64,000 nucleotides of DNA from Vibrio viridaestus (GCF_003856525.1 NZ_RJVQ01000003.1:620001-684000); one strand, 5' to 3'; positions 53,398 through 62,951 are shown, counted from the first letter of the stretch. Translations and numbers: made by a program. Notes: generated from the letters alone by a model not told the origin.

Positions 53398-54717
53398 TCA
53401 GTTATTGCTCGCCAAAGCGGGCCCTTCTGACTGTTCCATTTCGTTCTTTTTAACCACATTATCGAATTCAGACACTCGCGCCAAAAACGACTTGCGATCT
53501 TTACTGGAAAGCGGTCTTGAATTCGGCAAACTGACTTTCATTGCGTTAACGGCTTTATTTCGTACCAACACCTCAAAGTGAAGGTGAGGACCAGTGATAC
53601 GTCCTGTTGCACCAGAGAGTGCAATCTTTTCTCCACGTTTTACGTACTGGCCTTTCTTCACTAAGAAGCGACTCAGATGAAGATAGCGCGTCTTATAAGT
53701 ACTATTGTGCTCTATCACAATATACTTACCCGCATAGGGATGGTTGCGAATTGCAATCACACGGCCATCACCTGTGGAGTATACGGGTGTACCCGATGGC
53801 GTGCCAAAGTCAGTACCATTATGCGGGGCAATTCGGCCTGTCACAGGGTGTCTTCGGTTAGGATTAAAGGAAGACGTGATTCTTCTATAACGCTGAGTAA
53901 CAGGATAACGATCCAAAGAATGTTCTAAACTATTTCCTTTACGATCGTAGAAACGGCCATCATCGGCTAGAAATGCAGCGACTTCATGATTATGAAGGTC
54001 GATAGAAACCCCTTCAACTTCACTGTTCCCCGTCAACTGATCACCAAGAAACTGCCTCTTGACCAATATATTGAATTTATCGCCCTCACGAATCTGCCGA
54101 GCAAAATTGACTTTATCCCTGAACACTCGAGTAATATTGGCGACCTGATTCATGTTCAGCCCAGCATCTAAAGCTGACTTAGAAAAACTGCCGTGCACTT
54201 CACCCGTATAAAGTTTCTCTTTCCACTCTCCGGGCTCTTCAACATACTGATAGCTGTATGAATTATCATTTTCCAACGAGTAAATGGAGCGTTCGGCGAT
54301 GCTTTCGTGGAAAATCAGTTTCTTTAGTTCGTTGGTATCGTGATTAATTACCAACTCCAAGCGATCACCTGGTTTAATGGTATCGAGTTTAAGATAGTTG
54401 AGATCAGCTTCGAGTAAACGCTGAACAATGATATAGGGTAAATTAAGATTAGAGAAAATGTCGCTGAGCGTATCACCATTTTTTACGACTACGTCAATAT
54501 TCGCTATTGGATTAGCTTTTTCGACAGGCGCTTCAACGACCACTGGAGCCTCTTCATCTGCGTCTACAAATGACGTAGACTCGGCGTTATTTTCTTCTTC
54601 AGAGCTTCTTTCGACTGAGACAACTTCTTCAGAAGGCTCTAAGCGCAAGGTAATCAAACCCGCTAAAGCAAATGAAGCGACGGCAATAATAATAAGTACT
54701 GGTCGGACAAAATTCAT
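53398..54717 (-). CDS. MepM/ShyA-like peptidoglycan DD-endopeptidase (M23)
   Basis: A 439-residue periplasmic, membrane-anchored enzyme that cuts peptide cross-links for cell-wall growth. One N-terminal helix (~7-25), an acidic linker, a LysM/OapA-type domain (~75-125, VVVKNGDTLSDIFSNL), a second domain, then the LytM/M23 catalytic domain (~285-390) with zinc ligands in PHNGTDFGTP (His, Asp) and PHLHFEV (His), and HLS between. The length equals E. coli MepM. No nlpI or other control gene is adjacent. In vibrios the equivalents are the Shy proteins; which one is not decided here. Confidence 0.9.
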   Translation of the reverse strand: MNFVRPVLIIIAVASFALAGLITLRLEPSEEVVSVERSSEEENNAESTSFVDADEEAPVVVEAPVEKANPIANIDVVVKNGDTLSDIFSNLNLPYIIVQRLLEADLNYLKLDTIKPGDRLELVINHDTNELKKLIFHESIAERSIYSLENDNSYSYQYVEEPGEWKEKLYTGEVHGSFSKSALDAGLNMNQVANITRVFRDKVNFARQIREGDKFNILVKRQFLGDQLTGNSEVEGVSIDLHNHEVAAFLADDGRFYDRKGNSLEHSLDRYPVTQRYRRITSSFNPNRRHPVTGRIAPHNGTDFGTPSGTPVYSTGDGRVIAIRNHPYAGKYIVIEHNSTYKTRYLHLSRFLVKKGQYVKRGEKIALSGATGRITGPHLHFEVLVRNKAVNAMKVSLPNSRPLSSKDRKSFLARVSEFDNVVKKNEMEQSEGPALASNN

Positions 54718-54875
54718 AATCTAAACGTGATAACTCGCGATCTGTTATACTATAACACGCCGTAGTATATACGTTTCCACTTCTTTTTTAAACCTTAGTA
54801 GCGCATCATGAATGTGCCGAATAGATCCAGTCAAGGATCTGTTAGGAAGATCTAGTTTCTTTGTAAATTCAATAA

Positions 54876-54899
54876 AAAGCGAGCCAAATGGCTCGCTTT
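54876..54899 (-). terminator. Terminator of the alcohol dehydrogenase gene
   Basis: A perfect 10-bp stem (AAAGCGAGCC / GGCTCGCTTT) with an AAAT loop and T-run on the minus strand, 18 bases after the stop. Confidence 0.9.
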
Positions 54900-54917
54900 A
54901 ACGTTTGATAAGTTAAC

Positions 54918-55967
54918 TTATGCTGCGGGCATTGACGCCATATCGATAACAAACCTATGGGCCAGATCACCTGACGCCAATTTCTTAAATGCGTCATTGA
55001 TTTCTTCGATTCGAATTAGCTCACATTCTGGGTAAACATCATGCTCAGCACAAAACTCAAGCAGCTCTTGTGTTTCAGCAATGCCACCAATCAGAGAGCC
55101 CGCGACACGACGTCGGCCAAATACTAATGGTAAGGTCATTGGCTCATCCAACATCCCAATTTGCCCCACAATCACTAGTGAACCATCAATATCCAATAAT
55201 GGCGTATAGATATTCACATCGTGTTTTGCTGGAATGGTATCGATGATCAACTCAAACGACGCTCCAGCAGCTTTCATCGCTTCTTCATCAGTCGATGCAA
55301 GAATCCCTTTCGCGCCAAGTGCTTTAGCTTGTTCTTCTTTCGATTGAGTACGGCTAATCACGGTAACATCGGCACCCATTGCGACAGCAAGTTTCACGGC
55401 CATATGTCCAAGACCACCTAAACCGATGACAGCCACTCGAGAACCGGCTTTAACACCCCATGTTCTAAGTGGTGAGTACGTTGTGATGCCTGCACATAGT
55501 ATTGGTGCAGTACGGGTGATATCGAGCTTATCTGGAATACTAAGAACAAACTCTTCGCGCACAACGATGTGCTTAGAATAGCCGCCTTGTGTAATTTCAC
55601 CGGTTTGACGATCTGGCGCTCCATAAGTCGGAGTCATTCCATTACGACAAAATTGTTCTTCTCCGTGCTCACACTGATCGCATTCCTGACAACTATCGAC
55701 CATACAACCGACAGCGACACGGTCACCAACTTTGTATTTTGTTGCCGCAGAACCAATAGCAGTAACCATTCCCACAATTTCGTGTCCAGGAACAAGAGGA
55801 TAAGGTTGAGGTCCCCAATCTCCATTAACAGTATGTAAATCGGAGTGACAAACTCCACAGTGAGTGATTTCAATAGCAATGTCATTAGGACGCAAATCTC
55901 TACGCTCAAAATGATATGGGACTAATTCTGAATCATGTGAATGTGCTGCGTAACCTACTGTTTTCAT
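54918..55967 (-). CDS. yahK: YahK-like zinc alcohol/aldehyde dehydrogenase
   Basis: A 349-residue medium-chain dehydrogenase, the length of E. coli YahK, an NADPH-dependent aldehyde reductase. Catalytic zinc ligands are in CGVCHSD, PGHEIVG and ALLCAGITTYSPL (as ILCAGITTYSPL); structural zinc by four Cys in CQECDQCEHGEEQFC. The coenzyme fold is GLGGLGHMAVKLA. Probable role is detoxification of aldehydes. A palindrome lies upstream at 56002-56027. It is transcribed alone. Confidence 0.9.
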   Translation of the reverse strand: MKTVGYAAHSHDSELVPYHFERRDLRPNDIAIEITHCGVCHSDLHTVNGDWGPQPYPLVPGHEIVGMVTAIGSAATKYKVGDRVAVGCMVDSCQECDQCEHGEEQFCRNGMTPTYGAPDRQTGEITQGGYSKHIVVREEFVLSIPDKLDITRTAPILCAGITTYSPLRTWGVKAGSRVAVIGLGGLGHMAVKLAVAMGADVTVISRTQSKEEQAKALGAKGILASTDEEAMKAAGASFELIIDTIPAKHDVNIYTPLLDIDGSLVIVGQIGMLDEPMTLPLVFGRRRVAGSLIGGIAETQELLEFCAEHDVYPECELIRIEEINDAFKKLASGDLAHRFVIDMASMPAA

Positions 55968-56388
55968 AACACTCTCTTTTTACTTTATGTGGTTAAATGA
56001 AATATCGGCGTTATAAAACACCGATATCAATAGAGTATAGACTTAGCAGAGAATATGCTTGTCAGATAATCTTTAATTATTGCCTATTTGGGTGCGAGTG
56101 TAGTTACCGCTTATAAGTTGGAAATATCCATTACTTAGATTTACCGTATTCATAAGCTGCATACTCTTACTCTACATTGGTGATAGTTTGCTAAGCGAAA
56201 AGAAACATGAGCAAATATCATTCTTGTTTAGCGCCCTGCTCGGTTTTTATTCAACGCTTGCTGGGTTACACTGTAAACGCTCCATTCTTGGATCAAAAAC
56301 CCAGTTCCAGACAGTAAACCTAAGACTGGCAGGTTTTACTATCATCATTTCAACATAGTCTATGTTTTCTCCCAACCGGATCGAATTA
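55968..56388. promoter_or_regulatory. Divergent promoter region between yahK and mdlA
   Basis: A 420-base gap with no convincing ORF. It contains the palindrome at 56002-56027 close to yahK. Nothing else stands out; the mdlA half looks like ordinary promoter DNA. Confidence 0.4.
56002..56027. promoter_or_regulatory. Candidate operator palindrome upstream of yahK
   Basis: ATATCGG (56002-56008) and CCGATAT (56021-56027) flank a spacer that itself has GT..AC symmetry and TATAAA at the centre. It lies 35-60 bases upstream of the yahK start, where a repressor or MerR/LysR-type activator would bind. Confidence 0.4.
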
Positions 56389-58125
56389 ATGCGGCTTTAT
56401 CGACACTTAAAATGGTTTTTATATGAGCACAAAGCGACTTACGCGATTGCATTACTCATGCTCTTTTGTGTCTCAGTTATGAATATGGCGGTACCCTGGC
56501 TTATTGGTAAGTCAATTGATCAACTATTAGAAACAAAAAGCTTCCACGAATCTGAAATCTACCTTATCTCGTTAGTCGCCATTAGCGTCATGGTGTATTT
56601 ATTGCGCTTTGGCTGGAGAAGAATGCTATTTGGTACCTCCTACAAGCTTGGCAATATTCTGCGAAAGCAATTCTATGAGCGACTATTAAACCAAGGACAA
56701 GGCTTCTACAACAATTACTCGACTGGCGATCTCATGGCTCGAGCGACGAATGATATTGATGCCGTCGAAATGGCCGCTGGTGAAGGCATTCTGTCGGGAT
56801 TTGACGGTATGATCACGTTCATACTGGTATTGATTATGATGTTTGTCTTTATCGATTGGCATCTTGCAATCCTTGCGATCATTCCTTTTCCTTTTATGGG
56901 GTATGTCTTTTATCGTTTATCCAGTCGAATCCATCATCAATTTAAAGAAACACTCAATGCATTCTCAACACTCAATGAACATACTCAACAAGCGGTATCG
57001 GGTATTAGAATGATCAAGTCAATGGGACGAGATGCAATAGAAAACGACCAATTTAGCTCAATTGCAGAGCGCGCTGCACAATCAACGTATAAAGTTCAGC
57101 GCTCAGAAGCCCTTTATCAACCCGTGATCCAACTGAGTCTTGGTAGCGCCATGCTTATCGCATTATTAGTCGGTGGTTGGCAAATCGAATCGGGCAATTT
57201 ATCCGTTGGTCAACTCACCAGCTTTACACTATATTTAGTCGAATTGATTTGGCCAATGTTTGCCTTTGGCTGGCTGATGAATATTCTGCAGCGCGGTAAT
57301 GCAGCAATTGGAAGACTAGAAGAGGTATTTTCCCTTCCTGACTCGATAAAAGATAAAGGCAATTTAATTCCTAGCGGCTATGATATTGAATTGAAAGACC
57401 TTTCATTTTCTTATCCGGAATCATCCAATGTCGTCTTGGATGGGATCAGTTTTCAACATCCTGAGAATAAAACACTGGGTATTGCAGGTCCAACCGGATC
57501 CGGCAAATCAACGTTGCTTCAACTGTTAATGCGTTACTGGGAATCTTCGAATGGCAGCTTACGATTTGCTGGCCAACCAATAGAACAGTATCAGTTATCA
57601 TCACTGCGCCAACAATTCGCCTATGTGCCTCAAGATGCCTTTTTATTTAGCGTCAGTATCCTAGAAAATATTCGTATGGGTCGGAGCTCAGCAACTGACG
57701 AAGAAGTGAAAGAGGCTGCACAATTAGCCGCTATCCATGACGATATCCTTGGTTTTCCAGACGGGTATGAAACACTGGTTGGAGAAAGAGGCGTAACGCT
57801 TTCTGGAGGACAACGCCAACGCTTGTCCATCGCCCGCGCATTGATTAGTAATGCCCCTATTTTAGTTCTTGACGATGCACTATCAGCAGTTGATGTCGAA
57901 ACAGAGAAAACCATCATTGACCATTTGCGTAACCGCAAGCACCAAAGCTTAATTATTGTGTGTCATCGACTATCCGCCATTGAAAGTGCGGACAATATTG
58001 TAGTGCTCTCTCATGGACAACTCTCGGAATCAGGTACACATGAACAACTCATTTCAGGAGACGGGTGGTACGCACGCATGGCCGCCTACCAGCAAATGGA
58101 ACGTGATATGGAGAGCATGTCGTAA
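56389..58125 (+). CDS. mdlA: MdlA-type ABC exporter half
   Basis: A ~578-residue half transporter with six helices (~15-300) and one ABC domain (~335-575): Walker A GPTGSGKST, signature LSGGQRQRLSIARA, Walker B ILVLDDALSAVD. The Walker B Glu is Asp (DD), so this side is likely the degenerate ATP site, as in heterodimeric exporters. The frame opens at 56362; ATG 56389 (MRLYRHLKWFL) matches the E. coli MdlA start. It overlaps mdlB by one base (TAATG). Exports unknown hydrophobic compounds by family. Confidence 0.9.
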   Translation: MRLYRHLKWFLYEHKATYAIALLMLFCVSVMNMAVPWLIGKSIDQLLETKSFHESEIYLISLVAISVMVYLLRFGWRRMLFGTSYKLGNILRKQFYERLLNQGQGFYNNYSTGDLMARATNDIDAVEMAAGEGILSGFDGMITFILVLIMMFVFIDWHLAILAIIPFPFMGYVFYRLSSRIHHQFKETLNAFSTLNEHTQQAVSGIRMIKSMGRDAIENDQFSSIAERAAQSTYKVQRSEALYQPVIQLSLGSAMLIALLVGGWQIESGNLSVGQLTSFTLYLVELIWPMFAFGWLMNILQRGNAAIGRLEEVFSLPDSIKDKGNLIPSGYDIELKDLSFSYPESSNVVLDGISFQHPENKTLGIAGPTGSGKSTLLQLLMRYWESSNGSLRFAGQPIEQYQLSSLRQQFAYVPQDAFLFSVSILENIRMGRSSATDEEVKEAAQLAAIHDDILGFPDGYETLVGERGVTLSGGQRQRLSIARALISNAPILVLDDALSAVDVETEKTIIDHLRNRKHQSLIIVCHRLSAIESADNIVVLSHGQLSESGTHEQLISGDGWYARMAAYQQMERDMESMS

Positions 58126-59918
58126 TGAGCAATATCAAGACAACCTCTAGCCGACGAGCCGGGTCGGCAAAGCTTCTGTTTGGCTATGTTATCGCCGAAA
58201 AAACCAAATTTATAAAAACCCTCATGATGGTGGTTCTGGCTGTTGGCTTTGATGTTCTTGGGCCGATGTTAAGTAAGATCTTTATTGATGACTTCATCAT
58301 GCCTGGGCATTATTCTACCTGGCCAATCGTCGGCGTTATTTCACTCTTTATTCTTTCGATTGTGATGGCGACCTACCTTAAATACCAGCAAACGCTACGT
58401 TTTCTAGATATCGCCTTAAATGCCGTTCTCGATATTCGTAAGCGCGTTTTCAAGCATGTGCTTAAACTTCCTGTCTCTTATTTTGATTATGCCCGCACTG
58501 GTAATCTCGTCAGTCGAATTACTAACGATACCGAGTCGATAAAAGACATCTACGTTCAGTTTCTGTCGAATATTCTTGCCAATATTATTATGCTTTTAGG
58601 CATTCTTACTGCAATGGCAATCCTAGATTTTCAACTCATGCTTGTTGCATTGTTGCTGATACCAGCAGTAATGGGACTTATCTTTCTTTACCAAAAGTTT
58701 AGCGTCAAGGCGGTCACTCAAAGTCGTCAATATCGTTCCGAAATCAATTCCTCGGTCAGCGAATCCATTAGCGGGATGGCGGTTATTCAATCGACCAATC
58801 AACAGCAAGCAAAGTCAGACCAATTTGATGATGTTAACCATCACTACTACTCCACCAGACTTAAGTCAGTCGTAGTCGGTTCTCTATTGCTGCGGCCTGC
58901 GATTAACTTACTTAGTATCTTAGTTCTTGGCGCCGTGGTGTGGTTTTTTGGTCTAAAAGTGATCCAGGGTGTAACCGAAGTCGGCGTACTGTACGCATAT
59001 CTTAATTATTTAGGTCGTTTTACTGAACCCCTCGTTGAAATCACGCAGCGTTTTGGTCTTTATCAGCAGGCAATTGTTGCAGGTAACCGTGTTTATGAAC
59101 TGCTTCAGGAGCCATTAGAACAACACGACAAAGCCTCAATAGAGACAATAGAACACGGTAATCTCGTCATCGACGACGTTTCTTTTAGTTATAAAAAAGA
59201 TAAGCCAGTATTAAGCTCTGTTTCTATTCAGGCCAACCGGGGCAAGTTCTATGCGATCGTCGGCCACACAGGAAGTGGTAAATCGACCTTACTCAACTTA
59301 CTTTTAAATTTCTACCAGCCTGATTATGGTGAGATCACTATCGATGGCTCTTCTTTAAATCAGTACACAACTAATGCGCTTCGTAATGGGATAGGTTTTA
59401 TTCCGCAAGAGCCGTTTGTGCTCGCCTCAACTGTTTTCGATAACATTAATATGGGAAGAAAGCTAAGTCAGTCGGAAGTCAAAGTTGCCGCTAAAAAGGC
59501 GCATTTGCATGACATAATTGAGCAAATGGAACAAGGCTATCAGACAGAGCTTGGTGAAGGAGGCTTGCGGCTTTCAAAAGGCCAAAGGCAACAACTTATC
59601 ATCGCCCGAGCGCTGGCTGGAACACCTAAGATATTATTGCTCGATGAAGCCACCGCTAATATCGATAGTGAAACTGAACAAATTGTGCAGCGCGCGCTCA
59701 ACGAACTAAGGGGAAGCGTTACATTAATTGTAGTGGCGCACCGACTCTCGACGATCCATCATGCTGATAACATATTTGTCTTGGATAAAGGTGCTCTACT
59801 TGAGCAAGGAACCCATAGTGAATTGATGGCTAAAGAAAGTGGACGTTACCGTGCTATGTATCAACTTCAACAGCAACAGCGTCGTGTAACTCAGGCAGAG
59901 GAAGTGACAGAAAAGTAA
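58125..59918 (+). CDS. mdlB: MdlB-type ABC exporter half
   Basis: A 597-residue partner of MdlA with six helices and an ABC domain: Walker A GHTGSGKST, Walker B ILLLDEATANID with the catalytic Glu, and signature LSKGQRQQLIIARA, in which the second Gly position is Lys as in several heterodimeric exporters. Translationally coupled to mdlA. A strong terminator follows. Confidence 0.92.
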   Translation: MSNIKTTSSRRAGSAKLLFGYVIAEKTKFIKTLMMVVLAVGFDVLGPMLSKIFIDDFIMPGHYSTWPIVGVISLFILSIVMATYLKYQQTLRFLDIALNAVLDIRKRVFKHVLKLPVSYFDYARTGNLVSRITNDTESIKDIYVQFLSNILANIIMLLGILTAMAILDFQLMLVALLLIPAVMGLIFLYQKFSVKAVTQSRQYRSEINSSVSESISGMAVIQSTNQQQAKSDQFDDVNHHYYSTRLKSVVVGSLLLRPAINLLSILVLGAVVWFFGLKVIQGVTEVGVLYAYLNYLGRFTEPLVEITQRFGLYQQAIVAGNRVYELLQEPLEQHDKASIETIEHGNLVIDDVSFSYKKDKPVLSSVSIQANRGKFYAIVGHTGSGKSTLLNLLLNFYQPDYGEITIDGSSLNQYTTNALRNGIGFIPQEPFVLASTVFDNINMGRKLSQSEVKVAAKKAHLHDIIEQMEQGYQTELGEGGLRLSKGQRQQLIIARALAGTPKILLLDEATANIDSETEQIVQRALNELRGSVTLIVVAHRLSTIHHADNIFVLDKGALLEQGTHSELMAKESGRYRAMYQLQQQQRRVTQAEEVTEK

Positions 59919-59925
59919 TACAACT

Positions 59926-59951
59926 AGGCCAGCAATCTCGCTGGCCTTTTT
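59926..59951 (+). terminator. Rho-independent terminator of mdlAB
   Basis: A perfect 8-bp GC-rich stem (AGGCCAGC / GCTGGCCT), 6-nt loop and T-run, 7 bases after the mdlB stop. Confidence 0.93.
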
Positions 59952-59953
59952 CT

Positions 59954-60433
59954 CTATTCAGCAACTTCAATTGTCACTGTTAGATTACCACCCCTCGTGA
60001 AGCGCTCTAAACCTTCATTAATTTCCCCCAAATGAATCAAGCCATTGGCGAAACCAAAATCCTTATAGAACACCACAAGATTTCCCCAAGGAGCATAATA
60101 CGAGATGTCACCTCGCATTCCTTTCGAGCCCTTCGGAGCATTAGTCGTAATTAACTTTCTCGGTAGATAGGCGATTTTTTCCGTTTGAGCATAATCTTCT
60201 AACGCAAATGTTAGGGGCAATTGTTCAATAAAGTCCCGAGTAATCTCATTGTTTTCTAAGGTTGCGCTAACGGTTTTGTCATCAAAAATAAATCGAATGT
60301 CCAAAGAAGACTCCTTTTCTAGTATTTGCTCAGTTTCTACCTGTTCACTCCAGGCGAAACGCGCTATCGATAGAGTTGCCGCAAGTACCATTAGCGGTAA
60401 CGTTAAGCTCACTTTCGACATTATTCGTACCAT
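59954..60433 (-). CDS. Secreted cyclophilin-like fold protein
   Basis: A 159-residue protein with an N-terminal signal peptide (core LTLPLMVLAATLSIA, cleavage near FAWS-EQ; start at 60421 also possible) and a ~115-residue cyclophilin-like domain: SLDIRFIFDDKTVSATLENN, FIEQLPLTFALEDYA, GDISYYAPWGNLVVFYKDF. The pattern agrees with the bacterial cyclophilin-like family that accompanies oxidoreductase and carboxymuconolactone genes. It lies next to the cupin and CMD genes in the same direction. Binding or isomerase function not established. Confidence 0.75.
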   Translation of the reverse strand: MVRIMSKVSLTLPLMVLAATLSIARFAWSEQVETEQILEKESSLDIRFIFDDKTVSATLENNEITRDFIEQLPLTFALEDYAQTEKIAYLPRKLITTNAPKGSKGMRGDISYYAPWGNLVVFYKDFGFANGLIHLGEINEGLERFTRGGNLTVTIEVAE

Positions 60434-60494
60434 CCGTGAGGATTAGCGATAAAGGATTTTAGTTTGGTCGCCCCAAAATCTACCCAAGCAAAAA

Positions 60495-60534
60495 GGAAAG
60501 GAGCACTGGCAGGCAGTGGATTGCAGCGCTCCTT
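60495..60534 (-). terminator. Probable terminator after the cupin gene
   Basis: On the minus strand AGGAGC and GCTCCT form a stem around an inner hairpin (CACTG / CAGTG), followed by TTTCCTTTTT. It lies between the cupin and the cyclophilin-like gene. Confidence 0.5.
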
Positions 60535-60541
60535 CTATTTT

Positions 60542-60988
60542 CTATTTCAGTAAATCGTATTCTTCGTCGGAAACGGGTTCACACCACTCATTAGATGCGC
60601 CTTCAGCCGGGATCTCTAAAGCCACATGAGAAAACCAACTGTCTTTCGCCGCACCGTGCCAATGTTTGGTTCCAGGCGCAATATGAACAACATCACCCAC
60701 ATTGAGTTCTCTTGGTGCCTGACCGTCCTCTTGGTACCAGCCACGACCGCCAGTAACAAGTAGTATCTGCCCACCTTTATGATGAATATGCCAAAAGTTT
60801 CGACACCCTGGTTCAAAAGTCACGTTAGCAACCACGAGACCCTCAGTATTCAATAGTGATAGATAACTGGTTCCGGTGAAGTAATCTGCATACGCCACAT
60901 TTTCTTCACCAAAGGCAAAGATGCCTGAACCGTTATAATGATTTGCTTTTAATTCTTCAGGAATCAGTAAGTCTGCTTTGGTACTCAT
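60542..60988 (-). CDS. Cupin-domain protein
   Basis: A 148-residue single cupin. Motif 1 is visible as FWHIHHKGGQILLVTGGRG (metal-site His and Glu-like positions) and motif 2 as GDVVHIAPGTKHWHGA. This type (with CGG-like WY and the C-terminal HVALEIPAEG) is regularly found next to carboxymuconolactone decarboxylase proteins. It may bind a metal and act on a small electrophile; substrate unknown. It is 55 bases after the CMD gene stop. Confidence 0.88.
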   Translation of the reverse strand: MSTKADLLIPEELKANHYNGSGIFAFGEENVAYADYFTGTSYLSLLNTEGLVVANVTFEPGCRNFWHIHHKGGQILLVTGGRGWYQEDGQAPRELNVGDVVHIAPGTKHWHGAAKDSWFSHVALEIPAEGASNEWCEPVSDEEYDLLK

Positions 60989-61043
60989 AATAGCTCCGAT
61001 AATCGTTAAGTTGGTTGTGCCAGCGATGGATAGAGATGTTTTG

Positions 61044-61673
61044 TTAGACTAAAACAGCGTCCAAAACGTGTTTTGCATTGAAAGCAACATCTTCACCACA
61101 TTCTTGCTTTAGCACAGAAATAAATTCATTAAGCTGTTCCGCAGATAAGCCATTATTCATAGCTATCCCGTAGTGCGCTTTTAGTTGGCTATTGACGCCC
61201 TGTATGTTGGCGAGCATAGCGATTGTCGCTAATTCACGCTCCTTCCAACTAAGAACCTCTCTTTGAAAAATATCACCGAAGAGGTGCGCTTTCAGATAGG
61301 TGTCGATCTCCGGCGCAAAGTCAAACAAAGGCCCTGAAACTCGCTGACCCACGAGCTTTGTTTGGTTTTCAGTACCAAACTCCAGACTGGTTCTGTCTTC
61401 AGGCAAAGAACTTGCCGGTTCTCCTTGCGCATCGTTAATGCCAGCTTCGGCTCTTTCGTTCACAAGTGACATCAATGCAGCCAAAGCATTTAAACTTCTG
61501 GGGAATCCCGCATACGCATAGACTTGGACCAGAATTTCTTTCAACTGCATGATACTAAGTCCGCTATCCAACCCATTGACCAGACTCTTCGTTAACTTTT
61601 CAATATCACCACTCGCGGCATTTGCAGCAACTGGGATCATAGCCAGTTCATTTTGTGTCAGTTCTGACTGCAT
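61044..61673 (-). CDS. Carboxymuconolactone decarboxylase-family protein
   Basis: A 209-residue helical protein with an N-terminal partial and a C-terminal complete CMD repeat (LSWKERELATIAMLANIQG... as ERELATIAMLANIQG, and LKAHYGIAMNNGLSAEQL with the conserved His). There is no AhpD-type CxxC, so it is not a peroxidase of that kind. Same-strand partner of the cupin and divergent from an AraC gene. Confidence 0.88.
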   Translation of the reverse strand: MQSELTQNELAMIPVAANAASGDIEKLTKSLVNGLDSGLSIMQLKEILVQVYAYAGFPRSLNALAALMSLVNERAEAGINDAQGEPASSLPEDRTSLEFGTENQTKLVGQRVSGPLFDFAPEIDTYLKAHLFGDIFQREVLSWKERELATIAMLANIQGVNSQLKAHYGIAMNNGLSAEQLNEFISVLKQECGEDVAFNAKHVLDAVLV

Positions 61674-62039
61674 AGTTTTGCCCTCAAAGTCGTCTCGTTG
61701 TCGGTACGTTTAATGTACTCCTCTCATGATATTTTTCGTTAGCCTATTGATGCCTAAATCTTGCCTAAAACTCCAAAGCATTGATAAAGGAAAACCGTAA
61801 AGATAGACTTAAGCAAAGTAATCGCCAAAAGAAAATTTCAAAATAACCAACTGATTTAACATGAATTAAATTCCAATCACAGTTTAGTGGAAAGCATAAT
61901 TTGCCTAAGAAATTCTGACCAAATCATCAAATATCGCAAAACAGCGCATTGCCTAATTGTCTTACTTAGAGAAAATTACTGTTATAAATGAGGCCTAGCA
62001 ACGCTGCATCTTTCGACGACTTGTTTTACAGGAGTGATG
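61674..62039. promoter_or_regulatory. Divergent promoter region with four TGCCTAA repeats
   Basis: A 366-base gap between the CMD gene and the AraC gene. The heptamer TGCCTAA occurs at 61751-61757, 61762-61768, 61902-61908 and 61950-61956, all on the plus strand, three of them as TTGCCTAA. The first two are 11 bases apart, one helical turn, which is a usual AraC-type half-site spacing. Confidence 0.5.
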
Positions 62040-62951
62040 ATGAATACACCCATTTCAGCGCCATTAGCATCACAACAACTGGCCCAACAAATTCAGAAAT
62101 GGACTGGCGACAAAAACCAGTTCGATACCGATATTCCTGGTCTACGTTTGAGTCGCTGGACTTCCCCTACAGAGCCAACTAGCTATACACATAAACCGAG
62201 TATTTGCTTAATTGCTCAGGGTAAAAAAAGAGTTCTGCTTGGTGAAGAAAGCTATACATACGATAAAAATCATTTTTTAGTTTCGTCCGTCAACTTGCCG
62301 ATTATCGCCAATATTATTGAAGCCGATCCTTCGCACCCTTATTTAGGCCTCATCATGGAGCTCGACCTGCATGAGATTTCTCAGCTCATCGTTGATAGCG
62401 AATTGACCTTTAACCATGAGAAAGAAGCACAGAAAGGGATAGCGGTGGGTGAATTATCGGAGTCACTACAGGATGCGTTTATTCGCTTAATGGATCTACT
62501 CAATGAGCCTCAAAGTATCAAGATCCTTGCCCCCGTGATTAAGCGGGAAATCTTTTATCGCCTGCTCATGACTGAACAAGGTGTCCGACTAAATCAAATC
62601 GTAACAACCGGAAGTCATAGTCATCAAATTTCAAAAGCCATTGATTGGCTGAAGAATAACTTTGTGAAACCACTGAGTGTGAGCGAACTCGCCTCCTATA
62701 GCGGAATGAGCAAGTCAGCGTTTTATACTCATTTCAGATCGATGACCTCGATGACGCCATTACAATTTCAGAAGAAGCTTCGCCTCAACGAAGCGAGACG
62801 TCTGATGCTGACCGAGAATCTTGATGCCATGGCTACCACATTCAAAGTCGGCTACGAAAGTCCTTCTCAATTCAGCAGAGAATACAGCCGACTGTTTGGT
62901 GCTCCACCATCAAAGGATATCAAAGCGCTCAAAGAGTCGAATGCAGCATAA
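62040..62951 (+). CDS. AraC-family regulator (YqhC-like)
   Basis: A 303-residue regulator. The N-terminal AraC_N domain (~30-190, PSICLIAQGKKRVLLGEESY, FLVSSVNLPI) and C-terminal AraC HTH pair (SVSELASYSGMSKSAFYTHF; ATTFKVGYESPSQFSREYSRLFG) are clear. YqhC relatives sense aldehydes and activate neighbouring reductase genes. Start ATG 62040 has AGGAG 5 bases upstream. It probably controls the divergent CMD-cupin genes through the TGCCTAA repeats. Confidence 0.88.
   Translation: MNTPISAPLASQQLAQQIQKWTGDKNQFDTDIPGLRLSRWTSPTEPTSYTHKPSICLIAQGKKRVLLGEESYTYDKNHFLVSSVNLPIIANIIEADPSHPYLGLIMELDLHEISQLIVDSELTFNHEKEAQKGIAVGELSESLQDAFIRLMDLLNEPQSIKILAPVIKREIFYRLLMTEQGVRLNQIVTTGSHSHQISKAIDWLKNNFVKPLSVSELASYSGMSKSAFYTHFRSMTSMTPLQFQKKLRLNEARRLMLTENLDAMATTFKVGYESPSQFSREYSRLFGAPPSKDIKALKESNAA

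Noticed and set aside
58125-59918. MdlB signature LSKGQ as a defect
   Set aside because: Asymmetric sites are usual for heterodimeric ABC exporters, with one catalytic and one degenerate site.
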